A DNA stretch of 64,000 nt from Phytophthora colocasiae (Eukaryota > Oomycota > Peronosporomycetes > Peronosporales > Peronosporaceae), in assembly GCA_018806915.1 (NCBI GenBank), contig JAGKQI010000091.1, forward strand, positions 1,736,001 through 1,800,000. The letters are read 5' to 3'. Shown piece after piece: positions 31,697 through 41,408 of this stretch. The notes below the pieces were generated by a model that saw only the letters and a program-made list of their open reading frames with translations, ran no database searches and had not been told where the DNA came from. The stretch's first letter is position 1, and each line of letters starts with the position of its first letter. The position numbers and the translations under genes were made by a program.

Positions 31697-34140
31697 ATGT
31701 CCTCGTTCGGTCCACACGGCGGACTCGACGAAGACAACGGCAGTCCCATTTCAAGTGGAGGAAGGAGCGCCGGAGTCCCATCTACAACATGGTTTGGAGC
31801 TGGAAGGGAGCAGCCGACGACTACCTCCGTCCCCGTCGACTCGAGTGGAAGCACTGGATGGTCTGCTCCTGCATGGTTGAGTGGGGGGAGTACTCTCCTC
31901 GCTGGACGACCTGACTTGACTTCGGTTGGAGGACTTACCTCCGTCCAGTCTATCGTCCGTAGAGCTGCCTTAGGTTCGAACCGACCTGAACCGCCCCGAC
32001 CGAGACTAGTACGAAGCATCTCTGAACCTCGGACCGGAGGCCTGAGACCCGACGAGAGTAGCTCCCCAGCTACTGTGAGACCTACCTTCGCATCGAACCA
32101 ACCAGAGACTGATTTGCTGCGGTTCCGAGTGTCCCTCCTGGGACGGTCCCGCGTTACGAGCCTGAAGTGGGCCCCTCTACAGGTCAAACCTGGCTACCAC
32201 CGGCACCTACGACTACTATGAATCCTGAACTGATGACGACTCAGCTGCCTGCGCGATCCCGCTACTCCTTGGCGATTGACCCTCCTCAGCATCCTACGAC
32301 CGCCTCTGTTCAGGCTAGTGCTGTTCCTGCTACGGTGATTCAACCGCCCCTTGCTCCTACAAGCTACTCTATGGATGTTGGAGGTAACCTAGGTGTGGTC
32401 ACGAACCCGACCGGAGTACTCCTTACTGGATGGGGTAGTCAGCTGCCTGCGACTCAACCAAGCGTGAATGTCGGATGGCCGGGGAGCCAGCCACCTACTC
32501 TTGCCCCTGTAGTGACACCTGCGGCTAGTGTCCCTCAGTCTAACCGGTCGGCTATCGCGAGTTACCAGAATGTCACTATCGGAGCTACCCCTGGTGTACC
32601 TGGGACTGGACTGAACAGCCCCTTTATCCAGCCTGTGGGATGGTCTACTGTGGCGGGCTTCTCGTACGGGAATCCAACACCCGTCGCCCAGACAACTACT
32701 CCTGTGCAACCTCCGATGACTGATTCGTACCCACAAGTGACTCCGGGGGTCCAAGTTACCACTGCGACTACTGGGCTTCCGCCGCCTCACCCTGTGTACC
32801 CGAGTCAACCACCGTCTACTGCCTACTCGATGTATCCTGTGACTTCGAATCCGTCTACTCAACGACCTTCGCTGCTCGTCCCCCTGACATCTACTCCTAG
32901 TGTACCGATGACTTCGTCGATGGGTCCGCCTCCTGTCGTTGGTATGGGTTCTTACCCCAACCAACTCCCTCCCGTCTACTCTCAGACGGCGAGTCAAGTG
33001 ACTAGACCTCAACCCGTCGGGATGCCTTCGAACATCAAGAACGCTATCCGGATGATCCAACCCTTCTACTCGGACAGTGCTTCGGTCGACAAGGCTCGAA
33101 CTTTTTGGAACGACTTTGAGAGGGCTACTGAGGGACTCGACGGTTCGCTTCGTTTGAGTGCTTTCAGGGAGTGTCTGAAGGGTAAGACTGGTGAAGAGTG
33201 GTGGACGTACTCGCAGATCAATGACTTCGATACACTTCGTACCCGATTCCACAACCAGTTCATCTGTCAGACTCCTCTGCAGATGATCGAGCGACTGAAG
33301 AAGACGAAGCGCTCTCGTGGGATGTCTGCTGAAGTGTGGGGTGACTTGATCTCGAGTCTGTGTGATGCTGCACAGTACTTCGACCCTGAGATGAGGTACC
33401 AGTACTTCCTGTCTGGACTACGGAACAAGCAGTGGAGGAACACTCTGGACACCTCTCTGGTGAACTCGATCCCTCAGGCAGTGGCTGTGCTGCTGTACAA
33501 GAATCAGCACTTGCCTGTGGAGGATGACAAGGATTTCGCCGACGAGCCGCCTAAGAAGTCAGCCGACGACGACATGATGAAGCAGATGCTCGCTATGATG
33601 CAGCAGACTCAGAACTTGCTGGTTCAGCAACAGACTCAAGCGTCACAGACTACTCCTCCAGTAGCCGCCGTCCAGTACCAGTTGGCTCCGAACACGACCC
33701 AAGGAGTATACGCCGTACCGTCTCAACCGTCTACTTCAGCCTTACCGGCTACTCCGATGAGAGGTATCCGTCAGGGGCCAGACCTGTATACCCAAGAGGG
33801 ACACATAGTGTGTGGTCGCTGTCACACCTTAGGGTGTAGCAGGTTGAACTGTCGTCGGAACAACTCAGTCTGTACGAACTGTCAGACAGCGGGTCACATC
33901 AACGTCGAGTGCGAACAACCTCGAATCTACCAGTGTCCTCAACAGTCTAACCAGCCGCCGTCGACTAACTACAACTCGAACACCCGTTCGAACGACCAGT
34001 ACCGTCGCGGCCCCCGATCGTGTTTCTTGTGTGGAGGAGATGGCCATGTCGTAGCGAACTGTCCTACGCGTGAGATGCTCAGTCAACTAGCTCAGAAGTC
34101 GAACTCTGGGATGTCGACTGCTAACGCTGGTCGACAATGA
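31697..34140 (+). pseudogene. gag: Gag of large Gypsy element, one frameshift in N-terminal part
   Basis: The first ATG in similar sequence is at 31697 (MSSFGPHGG). It reads through RRAALGS and RSISEPRTGG to about 32100, where one frameshift moves the reading to the frame open from 32113 to the TGA at 34138-34140. That part has a long Pro/Thr/Val/Ser-rich region (to about 33000), then a capsid (MPSNIKNAIRMIQPFYSD, EEWWTYSQI, RFHNQFI). Three Cys clusters follow: CGRCHTLGCSRLNC, and CCHC knuckles CTNCQTAGHINVEC and CFLCGGDGHVVANC. If the N-terminal part is dispensable, the frame could start at ATG 32218. Gag would assemble particles and package RNA. Confidence 0.8.
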
Positions 34141-34189
34141 AGGGGGCTGGAGGAAGGGAAGGAAGGAGTCGTGCCTTCCTCCTGCCAGC
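34138..34189 (+). promoter_or_regulatory. gag TGA stop with downstream hairpin (candidate readthrough signal)
   Basis: TGA at 34138-34140, a 5-nt spacer AGGGG, then a stem. GCTGG (34146-34150) and AGGAAGG (34151-34157) pair with CCTTCCT (34174-34180) and CCAGC (34185-34189), with a 4-nt bulge. The frame stays open after the stop. The arrangement recalls retroviral stop-codon readthrough signals and is shared with the decayed copy at 6645-6696. Confidence 0.55.
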
Positions 34190-34506
34190 TAGACGACTTG
34201 ACGAGAGACTCTGAACGTCGTACATCTACTAAGTGTACGGCCTCGGTGGCCTCTGCGGGAACTGTGAAGAGTGAACTGAAGGAAATTGAAGTGAATGAGA
34301 CTGTGAACGAGACTGTGAATGATGTGGATGAAAAGTGTGATGATGAAAATAAGTGTACGGTGACGGCTTATGTGGGAGACCTGATGAAGGACCCCTACTT
34401 TGAGCTACGCCAGGATGACCGTCCGACTAGAGGGAGTACTGGGAGGTCCGATCCTAGTTATAGGAGATCTCCCCTTCGGAAACCTAAAGTGGTTAAATGT
34501 GACTAG
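34141..34506 (+). CDS. Small in-frame ORF after gag, ended by TAG
   Basis: Continues in the gag frame after the TGA for 121 codons to TAG 34504-34506; a separate start could only be internal. Contents are a Cys near the start, Val/Asn/Glu-rich repeats (NETVNETVNDVDE), TVTAYVGDLMKDPYFELRQD, and a basic end. It is matched by the decayed copy (6391-6636). It has no known domain and could be a spacer domain of a Gag-Pol fusion or a small protein. Confidence 0.5.
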   Translation, partial: RGLEEGKEGVVPSSCQLDDLTRDSERRTSTKCTASVASAGTVKSELKEIEVNETVNETVNDVDEKCDDENKCTVTAYVGDLMKDPYFELRQDDRPTRGSTGRSDPSYRRSPLRKPKVVKCD

Positions 34507-35757
34507 ATGACAAAAGCGAACGGAACTACGAGAGTGAACGAGAATGAAAATGGAAGTGACCGCCTGGGTTTTGATGACAGTATTTTCGAGCCTAATGTGG
34601 ATGTGATTGATGAAATGAGCGAGAGTGAGGATGAAGAAACAAACAGTGTCGAGGAAGAAGTAGCTCCTATGGAGGAGCAGCCGGATGAAATAAGTGAGTC
34701 GACGAAAACCCCTACGAGAATTGAAGAGTCGACGATAACCCCTACGAGAAATGAAGAGCGGACGACAACCCCGACGAGAGATAGTGAGTCGACCACTACC
34801 GAAGCCAACCCTGAAGTGGCTTCCGATGAACCAGATGAAGAACTAGATGATGATGAGAATACGTCGCCTATCACCGATGGGACTGGTGGGGAGGCGAGTA
34901 CTACTACGGACGCTTTAGAAGTGTCTCCTGATGAGAGCGGGTGTATATTACCGGACCGGACTGCGGATGTGACGTCTACCACCGATGGAACTGGTGGGGG
35001 TGAGGCGAGCATCAACGAAGCTACTCAAGAGGAGGCGAAGAAACACGAGAGAGTATTTTCTGCTGGCGAATTGGATGAGCTGACTGAAGGACTGGACTTG
35101 GGCGTGGAGACTGAGAGAGAAGAATATGACAAGGAACTAGAGGAGCGACTCTTTCCTTTAGATGAAGTGGAACTTAAAAAGCGAGTCAAGGAGAATTCGG
35201 CGCAACTGGGCGAGATTTCACTCGAGGACTTGAGCACTGTGTTGGGAATTGAGAAAGAAGTGTTGGCACGCACCCGTGAGTCGTCACCGGGTGTACTCTC
35301 ATCCCCTGAGTACTGGCTGGACTGGTACCGGAAAACCTTGGCCGCAACTGGTGCGGCCAAGCGTGCCAACCGGGACTTCAGCGACCTGGGTAAGTCGACG
35401 ACGAGTAGTCGTACTGAACACAGGGTGGTAGATGAAGACTCCGACGAACGAGACGTTGGGGGTGGGACGACGTCTACTCCAAATATAGACGATGGTGGAG
35501 TAGCCTATGAGTTACCCCCTACCTCGTCTACGGAAGAGGAGGTGATCGCAAACGTGGCAATGGACTTGAATGAAGCTACCTCCTCGAGTGTCGTTAACTC
35601 TGTGTCGGTTTCGGCGCGCCGAAGTCGACATCTGGATCCGAAGTGGCGTGCGTTGATCCACCGGACAGTCTACTACTTGGTTAAAGAAGAAGAAAAAGCG
35701 AATGCGGTATGTGTAGACTGTGGATCACTGCTCCTACCCGACTACGTCCTGCCATAG
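34507..35757 (+). CDS. Acidic protein of large Gypsy element (416 aa)
   Basis: ATG directly after the TAG, same frame; stop TAG at 35755-35757. The first ~250 residues are rich in Glu, Asp, Ser and Thr with repeated KTPTRIEES-like units (about 75-100). EEYDKELEER is shared with 5609-6124. A C-terminal part has an SARRSRHLDPKWRALIHRT helix and a CVDCGSL Cys pair. It may be the N-terminal extension of Pol, because the frame reads on open after the last TAG. Function unknown. Confidence 0.6.
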   Translation: MTKANGTTRVNENENGSDRLGFDDSIFEPNVDVIDEMSESEDEETNSVEEEVAPMEEQPDEISESTKTPTRIEESTITPTRNEERTTTPTRDSESTTTEANPEVASDEPDEELDDDENTSPITDGTGGEASTTTDALEVSPDESGCILPDRTADVTSTTDGTGGGEASINEATQEEAKKHERVFSAGELDELTEGLDLGVETEREEYDKELEERLFPLDEVELKKRVKENSAQLGEISLEDLSTVLGIEKEVLARTRESSPGVLSSPEYWLDWYRKTLAATGAAKRANRDFSDLGKSTTSSRTEHRVVDEDSDERDVGGGTTSTPNIDDGGVAYELPPTSSTEEEVIANVAMDLNEATSSSVVNSVSVSARRSRHLDPKWRALIHRTVYYLVKEEEKANAVCVDCGSLLLPDYVLP

Positions 35758-37383
35758 GTCGACTTCGAAGGGACCGACCTCGATGAGAGAGCACTGGCCA
35801 AAGTGGCTCCCTACTATCGGTCGATGAGTGGATCGGTGATGAAACGGATCTTGAAGACAGTTGTGAAGAAGTACCATGGTGATGGTCCACTCATTCGAGC
35901 CAAACTGCAAGAGCGTGAAGGGCGCTGCGAGGAGTGCTTGCGGACTGCTCTCCCTAAACGGAAGGTTCGTTCTCCCAAGCGAGTACGGTTCGACGGTTCC
36001 TCACTAACTAGAGAAAGTGCCGAAGAACTCGGGCCCAACTGTCCGAGGGAGTGCTCGGACAGCGTGTACGATTACGCATACGTGGTAGCCGAATCCGTAC
36101 CTCCCGAGCCCCCGCCTGAGACAGGCCGGCCGAACCCCGGGCTGGTCGAGGTTGACGATTCTCATGAAGCAGATGAGGAGTGTGTGGTTCCGGAAGGGAA
36201 GAGAGTGATCGGGTCAGTCAGTGGAGTGGAAGCCGTCTCGGCTGGGTACGTCGACTGTGTACCCGTCGACATACTGATCGACTCCGGGGCAGTAGTCAGC
36301 TTGATTGATCGGAAGGTACTACGACGTGTCGGCCGAGCTGACACCCCGTTGAGACCCTACTCTGGAAACTTGAACGGTGTATCAGGCCACTCCCTGAAAA
36401 TTAGTGGTATCGTCGACTTACCCCTGAGACTTGGGTCAGTGGAAGTAACTCGACCGTTCGTAGTGGTTGAGCGGATGCATGTGGATGTAATACTCGGGAC
36501 CGACTCACTCAAGATGTTCAGAGCTGTGATTGATCTAGACTCGAACACGGTTACCCTGAAAGACACGAACGAAGTGTTTTCTCTCGGTTCCCCGCGCGTG
36601 GAAGAAGTGTACTCCGCCCGCATCAGTTCGACCGTAAGGCTTTGTCCTGGTGGTCAGGCGCTAGTAGCCTCTGAAGTGAGTGGACGAGCCCGCGATGGAG
36701 ACACCGTGCTCGTTGAGGGAGTACCGGGACTTGATGGTACCGTTCGGGTGGCGCGGACTCTTTGCACTGTGAACCAAGGGAAGTTGCTTGTCGAAGTGTG
36801 CAATGCGTCTACGGAAGAACTTATTATCAAGAAGGGGACGCATCTAGCCGCGGCGACTGTAGTGCCCGACTCTGCGTTTAGGAGTAAGTCGACGTCGAGT
36901 CCTTCGACTAACCCCTCGGCTACTCCGTCTGAACGGCGACTCTCAACTGAACTAGACTGGGTGCACTCTGTGGTGAGTAGCACTACTGTGAACGATGAAC
37001 CAACTCGTCATTCCATGCCGGGACTCGACAAGGAGTTGCAAGAGGAGTTCGCAGTAGACTTCTCCGGCTCGAAGTTGGACCCCGAACAAAGAGAGCTGTT
37101 CCGACAGACACTGGAGTCGTTCGGCGACTTGTTTGTTGAGACTTCTATGAAGCCGGGACGAACCCACTTGTTGGAGTTCGAGATCGATACGGGGGATCAT
37201 CCACCCATCAAGCAGAGACCTTACAGAGTGTCCAAGGCCGAAGGCGACGTTATGGAGGCTGAAGTGCAACAGTACCTTGACTTGGGGTTGATTCAACCAT
37301 CGACTAGCCCCTGGGCTAGTCCAGTGCTGATGATCCGGAAACCGGACGGAGGTATCCGATTCTGCATCGACTCAATGCGGTGA
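35758..37383 (+). pseudogene. pol: Pol N-terminal part: aspartic protease and start of RT
   Basis: Open in the same frame directly after TAG 35755-35757 (first in-frame ATG 35821). A CEECLRTALPKRK segment is followed by the protease core VDILIDSGAVVSLID (DSG active site) and VDVILGTDSLKM. The RT start then has LEFEIDTGDHPPIKQRPYR and WASPVLMIRKPDGGIRFCID. It ends at TGA 37381-37383, because the reading frame changes within the next RT motif. About 10 bp appear to be missing there (see findings). Cleavage of the polyprotein is the expected role of the protease. Confidence 0.8.
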
Positions 37384-40300
37384 CCATCAAGGACTGCTAC
37401 CCGATGCCGCTCATCGACGACATCTTGGATGTGCTCGGGAACGCCAAACTATTCTCTACTATGGATATTGCTTCAGGCTACTGGAATGTGCCCATGGCCA
37501 GAGGAAGTGTGGGGAAGACGGCGTTCACTTGCAAGTTTGGACTGTACGAGTGGTTGGTGATGCCCTTCGGACTGTGTAACGCAGTACCTGCCTTCGAGAG
37601 ACTTATGGAGAGTGTACTGGTCGACTTGAAGTGGCGGACCTGTCTAGTCTACTTGGATGACTGTGTGGTATTCAGTGAAGACTTCCCTACTCATCTAGTT
37701 CGCCTGAGGCAAGTACTTGAACGGTTCAGGACTGCCGGGTTCAAGCTCAAGATGAAGAAGTGCAAGTGGGGTCGAGACCAAGTGGCTTTCTTGGGTCACA
37801 TCGTCACCCCCTCGGGTATACTTCCCAATCCTGAGAAGGTGAAGGCGGTCATGACGGTCGAACGACCGACCGACCTTCGAGGAGTACGTGCCTTTCTGGG
37901 GTTAACCAGCTACTTCCGTAGGTACATCCCTGGGTATGCCGCCATCTCGGCCCCGATCGAGAGGTTGAAGATGAAGGGTGCACCTTTCGTATGGAGCCCC
38001 GACTGCGAGTCCGCGTTCGTACAGTTAAAGCGCAAACTGGTCGAACCACCTATTCTAGTCTACCCCGACTTCGGCAAGAGGTTCAAACTGTTCGTCGACT
38101 CATCCAAGTTGGCGGTAGGAGCTTGCCTTATGCAGGAAGTGGCTGGACGGGATAGGGTAGTAGCCTACGCAAGTAAGCTGCTAGTTGGTTCCGAGAAGAA
38201 CTGGATCAACAAACAAGATGGTACCTCAGAGATCGAGTGCTGGGGAATAGTATGGGCGACTCGTAAGTTTCGGTGCTATCTCGACCGAAGCGAGTTCGAC
38301 CTCTATACAGATCACAAGGCGCTGCTATGGGTGTTCAACGACACCAACCGGACGAGTAATGCCAAGTTGGCTAGGTGGGCGATGGAGTTGTCGCAACTAC
38401 GCTTCAAGGTGTACCATCGACCAGGTACCTCGATGGGGCATGTAGATGGTTTGTCGAGGTTGCATGCGTCCACTGTCAATGCGGTTACCATGACAGATCT
38501 ACTCAACGAAGCGAACGATGGAGAGGTGGAGCCAGTCCAGGTCGGGGAGTCGACGACTCTTCGGAGAGAAAACCCCGCGACGGATCCAGTTACTGAAGCA
38601 GTCGAGACTGGTGTTCGAGTCGAGGTCGGGGAGCACTCTCCGGTCGAAGCTTCGAGTGAACCTACTCTGGCCGAGGGAGTAGACGACGGGCTGATGTTCG
38701 AGGGGAGTAGTCGAATCCAGGTCGGGGAGAGGCCGACTGAGGCGACAACTAGGAGAGTTGGTCGACGAGGACCTACTCCACCCGACGACGACCAACTACT
38801 CGTGTCTCCCGTTGACGTGTTTGGACTAGACCAGGCTCGCTTTTTGGAGGAACAGAAGAGAACCCCCTGGATCCTCGCCATGATCGCCTTCCTGGAGAGT
38901 GGAGCTTTGGCTCTAGATGCTCAACTTAGGGCCAAGGTGCTGTCGCTCGCCCCCAACTACACTGTGAAGAACGGAGTACTCATGAGGAAAGTACACTTGA
39001 AGGCTCGAGCTGGACCAGCTAGTTCGTTGGAAGTACCTGTGATACCCATCCAGTACATCTCGACCGTCCTTCATCACTGCCATGCCGACGTCTTCTCCGC
39101 CCATGTGGGTGTGACTAAAACAATGGACCGTGTGCGCAAACATGCCTACTGGCATGGATGGAAGAAGGATGTAGCTGAGTACGTCCGGGAGTGTACTGTG
39201 TGTGGGAGTGGTAAGGGTTACCGACCATGGAGGAACGGTCTCATGCAGAAGATGCCGATCCAAGAGTTGTCTGGACCCTTCTCATTACTGGTAGTAGATG
39301 CCGTCGGCCCACTGGTGACTACCCCTCGAGGGAACAAGTTCATCTTGGTGTTCGCCGACTACTTCACTCGATGGGTAGAGGCTTTTGCGGTCGAACGACT
39401 TGACTCGGTGACTTTCGTGGAGACTATGGATGAAGTGATCTCTCGGCATGGAGTACCTGAGAAGCTACTGAGCGACCAGGGATCTAACTTCATCTCTGAA
39501 CTCGCCCGTTCGCTGTATGAGACTCTTGGCATCAAGAAGTTATTCGGGGCTGCCTACCACCCCCAAACACAGGGACTGGTGGAACGCTTCAATGGCACAC
39601 TACTGGGTATGCTGAGGATGTACGTGAGCGAGTCTCAAGATGACTGGGACCGGTACCTACCCCGGGTACTCTTTGCCTACCGGACGTCGTACCACGAAGC
39701 TCTCGGCGACTCACCCTTCTTCAGTCTGTATGGACGTGATCCAGTACTACCCCTTGATCTAGCCTTCCTGAATACGACTGCTCAGTGGAAGAGCAATGAA
39801 GTAGCTGCTTATCGGCGTCGACTATACCTGTCTCTCAGAGACACCCGTCGACTGGTGGAGCGTCAACTACTGAAGGCTCAGGGTCGACACGGAGAGCGAC
39901 TACAGGGTCAACGGGACGTCAAGTTCTCTGAAGGAGATGCCGTCTGGGTGTACCAGTACTTCCGTGCTAGACGAGGTGAGAAGACTTCGCGGAAGTTGGC
40001 GTTCTCGTGGCATGGACCTTACCGAGTGGTCGGGACAGTAGGTGAGAATGCCTATCGAGTCGCTATTCCTACTCACCCCAACCGCGTCGTGACCGTCAAC
40101 GTGAACCGAATGAAAACTTTCCAGGGTCGATGGAGTCGACCCTACCCTACTGAGATTCCACCTGGTGTTACTACTAACCCTGGAGTAGATGATGACGGAC
40201 CGCTGGCTGAAGAAGACCTACCTAGGACTAGCTATGTGGAGCGACTGGTGATCGGTTCTGAGGAGACAGCGTTCACTGGTGGAGCACTCCCTGTCGTCGA

Positions 40301-40526
40301 CATACTGGCCCGGAGACGGAAGGCCGGAGAGCTTCAGTATCTGGTTCTACTAGCGACTTACGAGACTACTTGGTGTCCGTCTACTTCCTTGAGACCAACT
40401 TTCGATGTGCTGATTACTGCTTTTGAGAACACTCGTCGCAAGGAGCAAGGGCTCCCGGAGTTGCGACGAAGTGCTCGACTCGCTGATGCGAACGCTGCGA
40501 TCGACGAGGACGAGCTACTCTTCTAA
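37371..40526 (+). pseudogene. pol: Pol: RT, RNase H, integrase (continuation)
   Basis: Reads from LNAVTIKDCYPMPLIDD. RT motifs are TMDIASGYWNVPM, MPFGLCNAVPAF and the active site CLVYLDDCVVF. RNase H has FKLFVDSSKLAVGACL, EIECWGIVWATRKF, TDHKALLW and GHVDGLSRL. A Glu/Thr/Val-rich spacer with four GEXXT-like repeats follows (about 38500-38800). Integrase has HHCC (HHCHADVFSAHVG, CTVCG), then VVDAVGPL, LLSDQGSNF and LVERFNG for D, D and E, and a GPYRVVG box. The C-terminal ~110 residues are extra and look weakly chromodomain-like. The frame is intact for about 1050 codons; only the junction with the previous part is broken. Confidence 0.9.
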
Positions 40527-41408
40527 CGAATGGGGTGGACTAGCCGAGGGGTTAGTACTATGCTGGCTCTGGCCCGCCCGGGTACTCTGAGGAGTACTCC
40601 CCTCTTTGTTTTACATATTACTTTTCCTGAATATCCTGAACCGATCGGAGGTTGACTGTCACCTACCCTACGAGACGAAGAACTGCCTGCCTGAACGATG
40701 ACTCCGATCGATGAACCTTTACTACTACATATTTTTCGACTACGTGATTAACTAGCCCAGTGACTAACCGATGATGCAATGAGCTGAACTGGATGAACCC
40801 TGCGAGAATGAGGACTAGATGCGGGAGATGACCTGTGGAAGTACTACGAGCCCGCTTAGATGAACTGTGCCCGATGCCCCTATGTGAAGATGATGACCTG
40901 CCGTACCCTACTAGGACAATGATGAGACGCAAGAGAGGCTTACTGCAACTACCCTGGCTAGTACGATGACGAAAACGCAAGAGGTGACTACTGGAAGTGC
41001 TATGGGTCCACCTTCAAGGTGTGACTCTACCTACGCTATGTAAGTGGCCTTTGACTATGACGTGTGACTTGATGACTATTGTGACGACGAGGAGTGGAGC
41101 GTGTTGAAGAGACGTCGACCCGACTGATTGAAGTGGATTTTGACTCTGACGCGAGACCTAATAACTATTGTGACGACGAGAAGTGAAGCGGGTTGAAAGG
41201 GAGTAGACCTGATCGATTAAACTGGATTTCGACTATGACTAGTGACTGTGGAGACGAAAAGTGGAGTATGTTGGTATGAAGTTAACTCGACTGACTGGGA
41301 AGCAGTACTGAACGTGAAACTATGGAGTTAGACCTCGGGAGCTACTCAAAAAGGCTGACTGATCGATACTACCTGCTACCCGAACGGTCTACTTACTTGG
41401 TCCACCGA
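40527..41408. other. Spacer between pol and antisense ORF
   Basis: No gene. It contains three diverged 89-bp tandem units near its end and is rich in short GACGA/TGACTA words. Confidence 0.6.
41044..41301 (+). repeat. Three diverged ~89-bp tandem units
   Basis: Units start at 41044, 41133 and 41222, each opening TGG-x-TTT-GACT-TGAC and containing TGACGACGA-AGTG followed by a GTTGA word. They lie in the element's 3' untranslated spacer. Confidence 0.65.

Noticed and set aside
32389..33252. 287-codon minus-strand frame opposite gag
   Set aside because: Arg/Ser-rich shadow of the Pro/Thr-rich gag; no start context or motif.
34503..35015. 170-codon minus-strand frame opposite the acidic ORF
   Set aside because: Ser/Val low complexity caused by the acidic codons on the other strand.
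35755..35779. Second readthrough hairpin after TAG 35755-35757
   Set aside because: Only a 5-bp GGTCG/CGACC stem with no spacer; too weak to claim without copies to compare.
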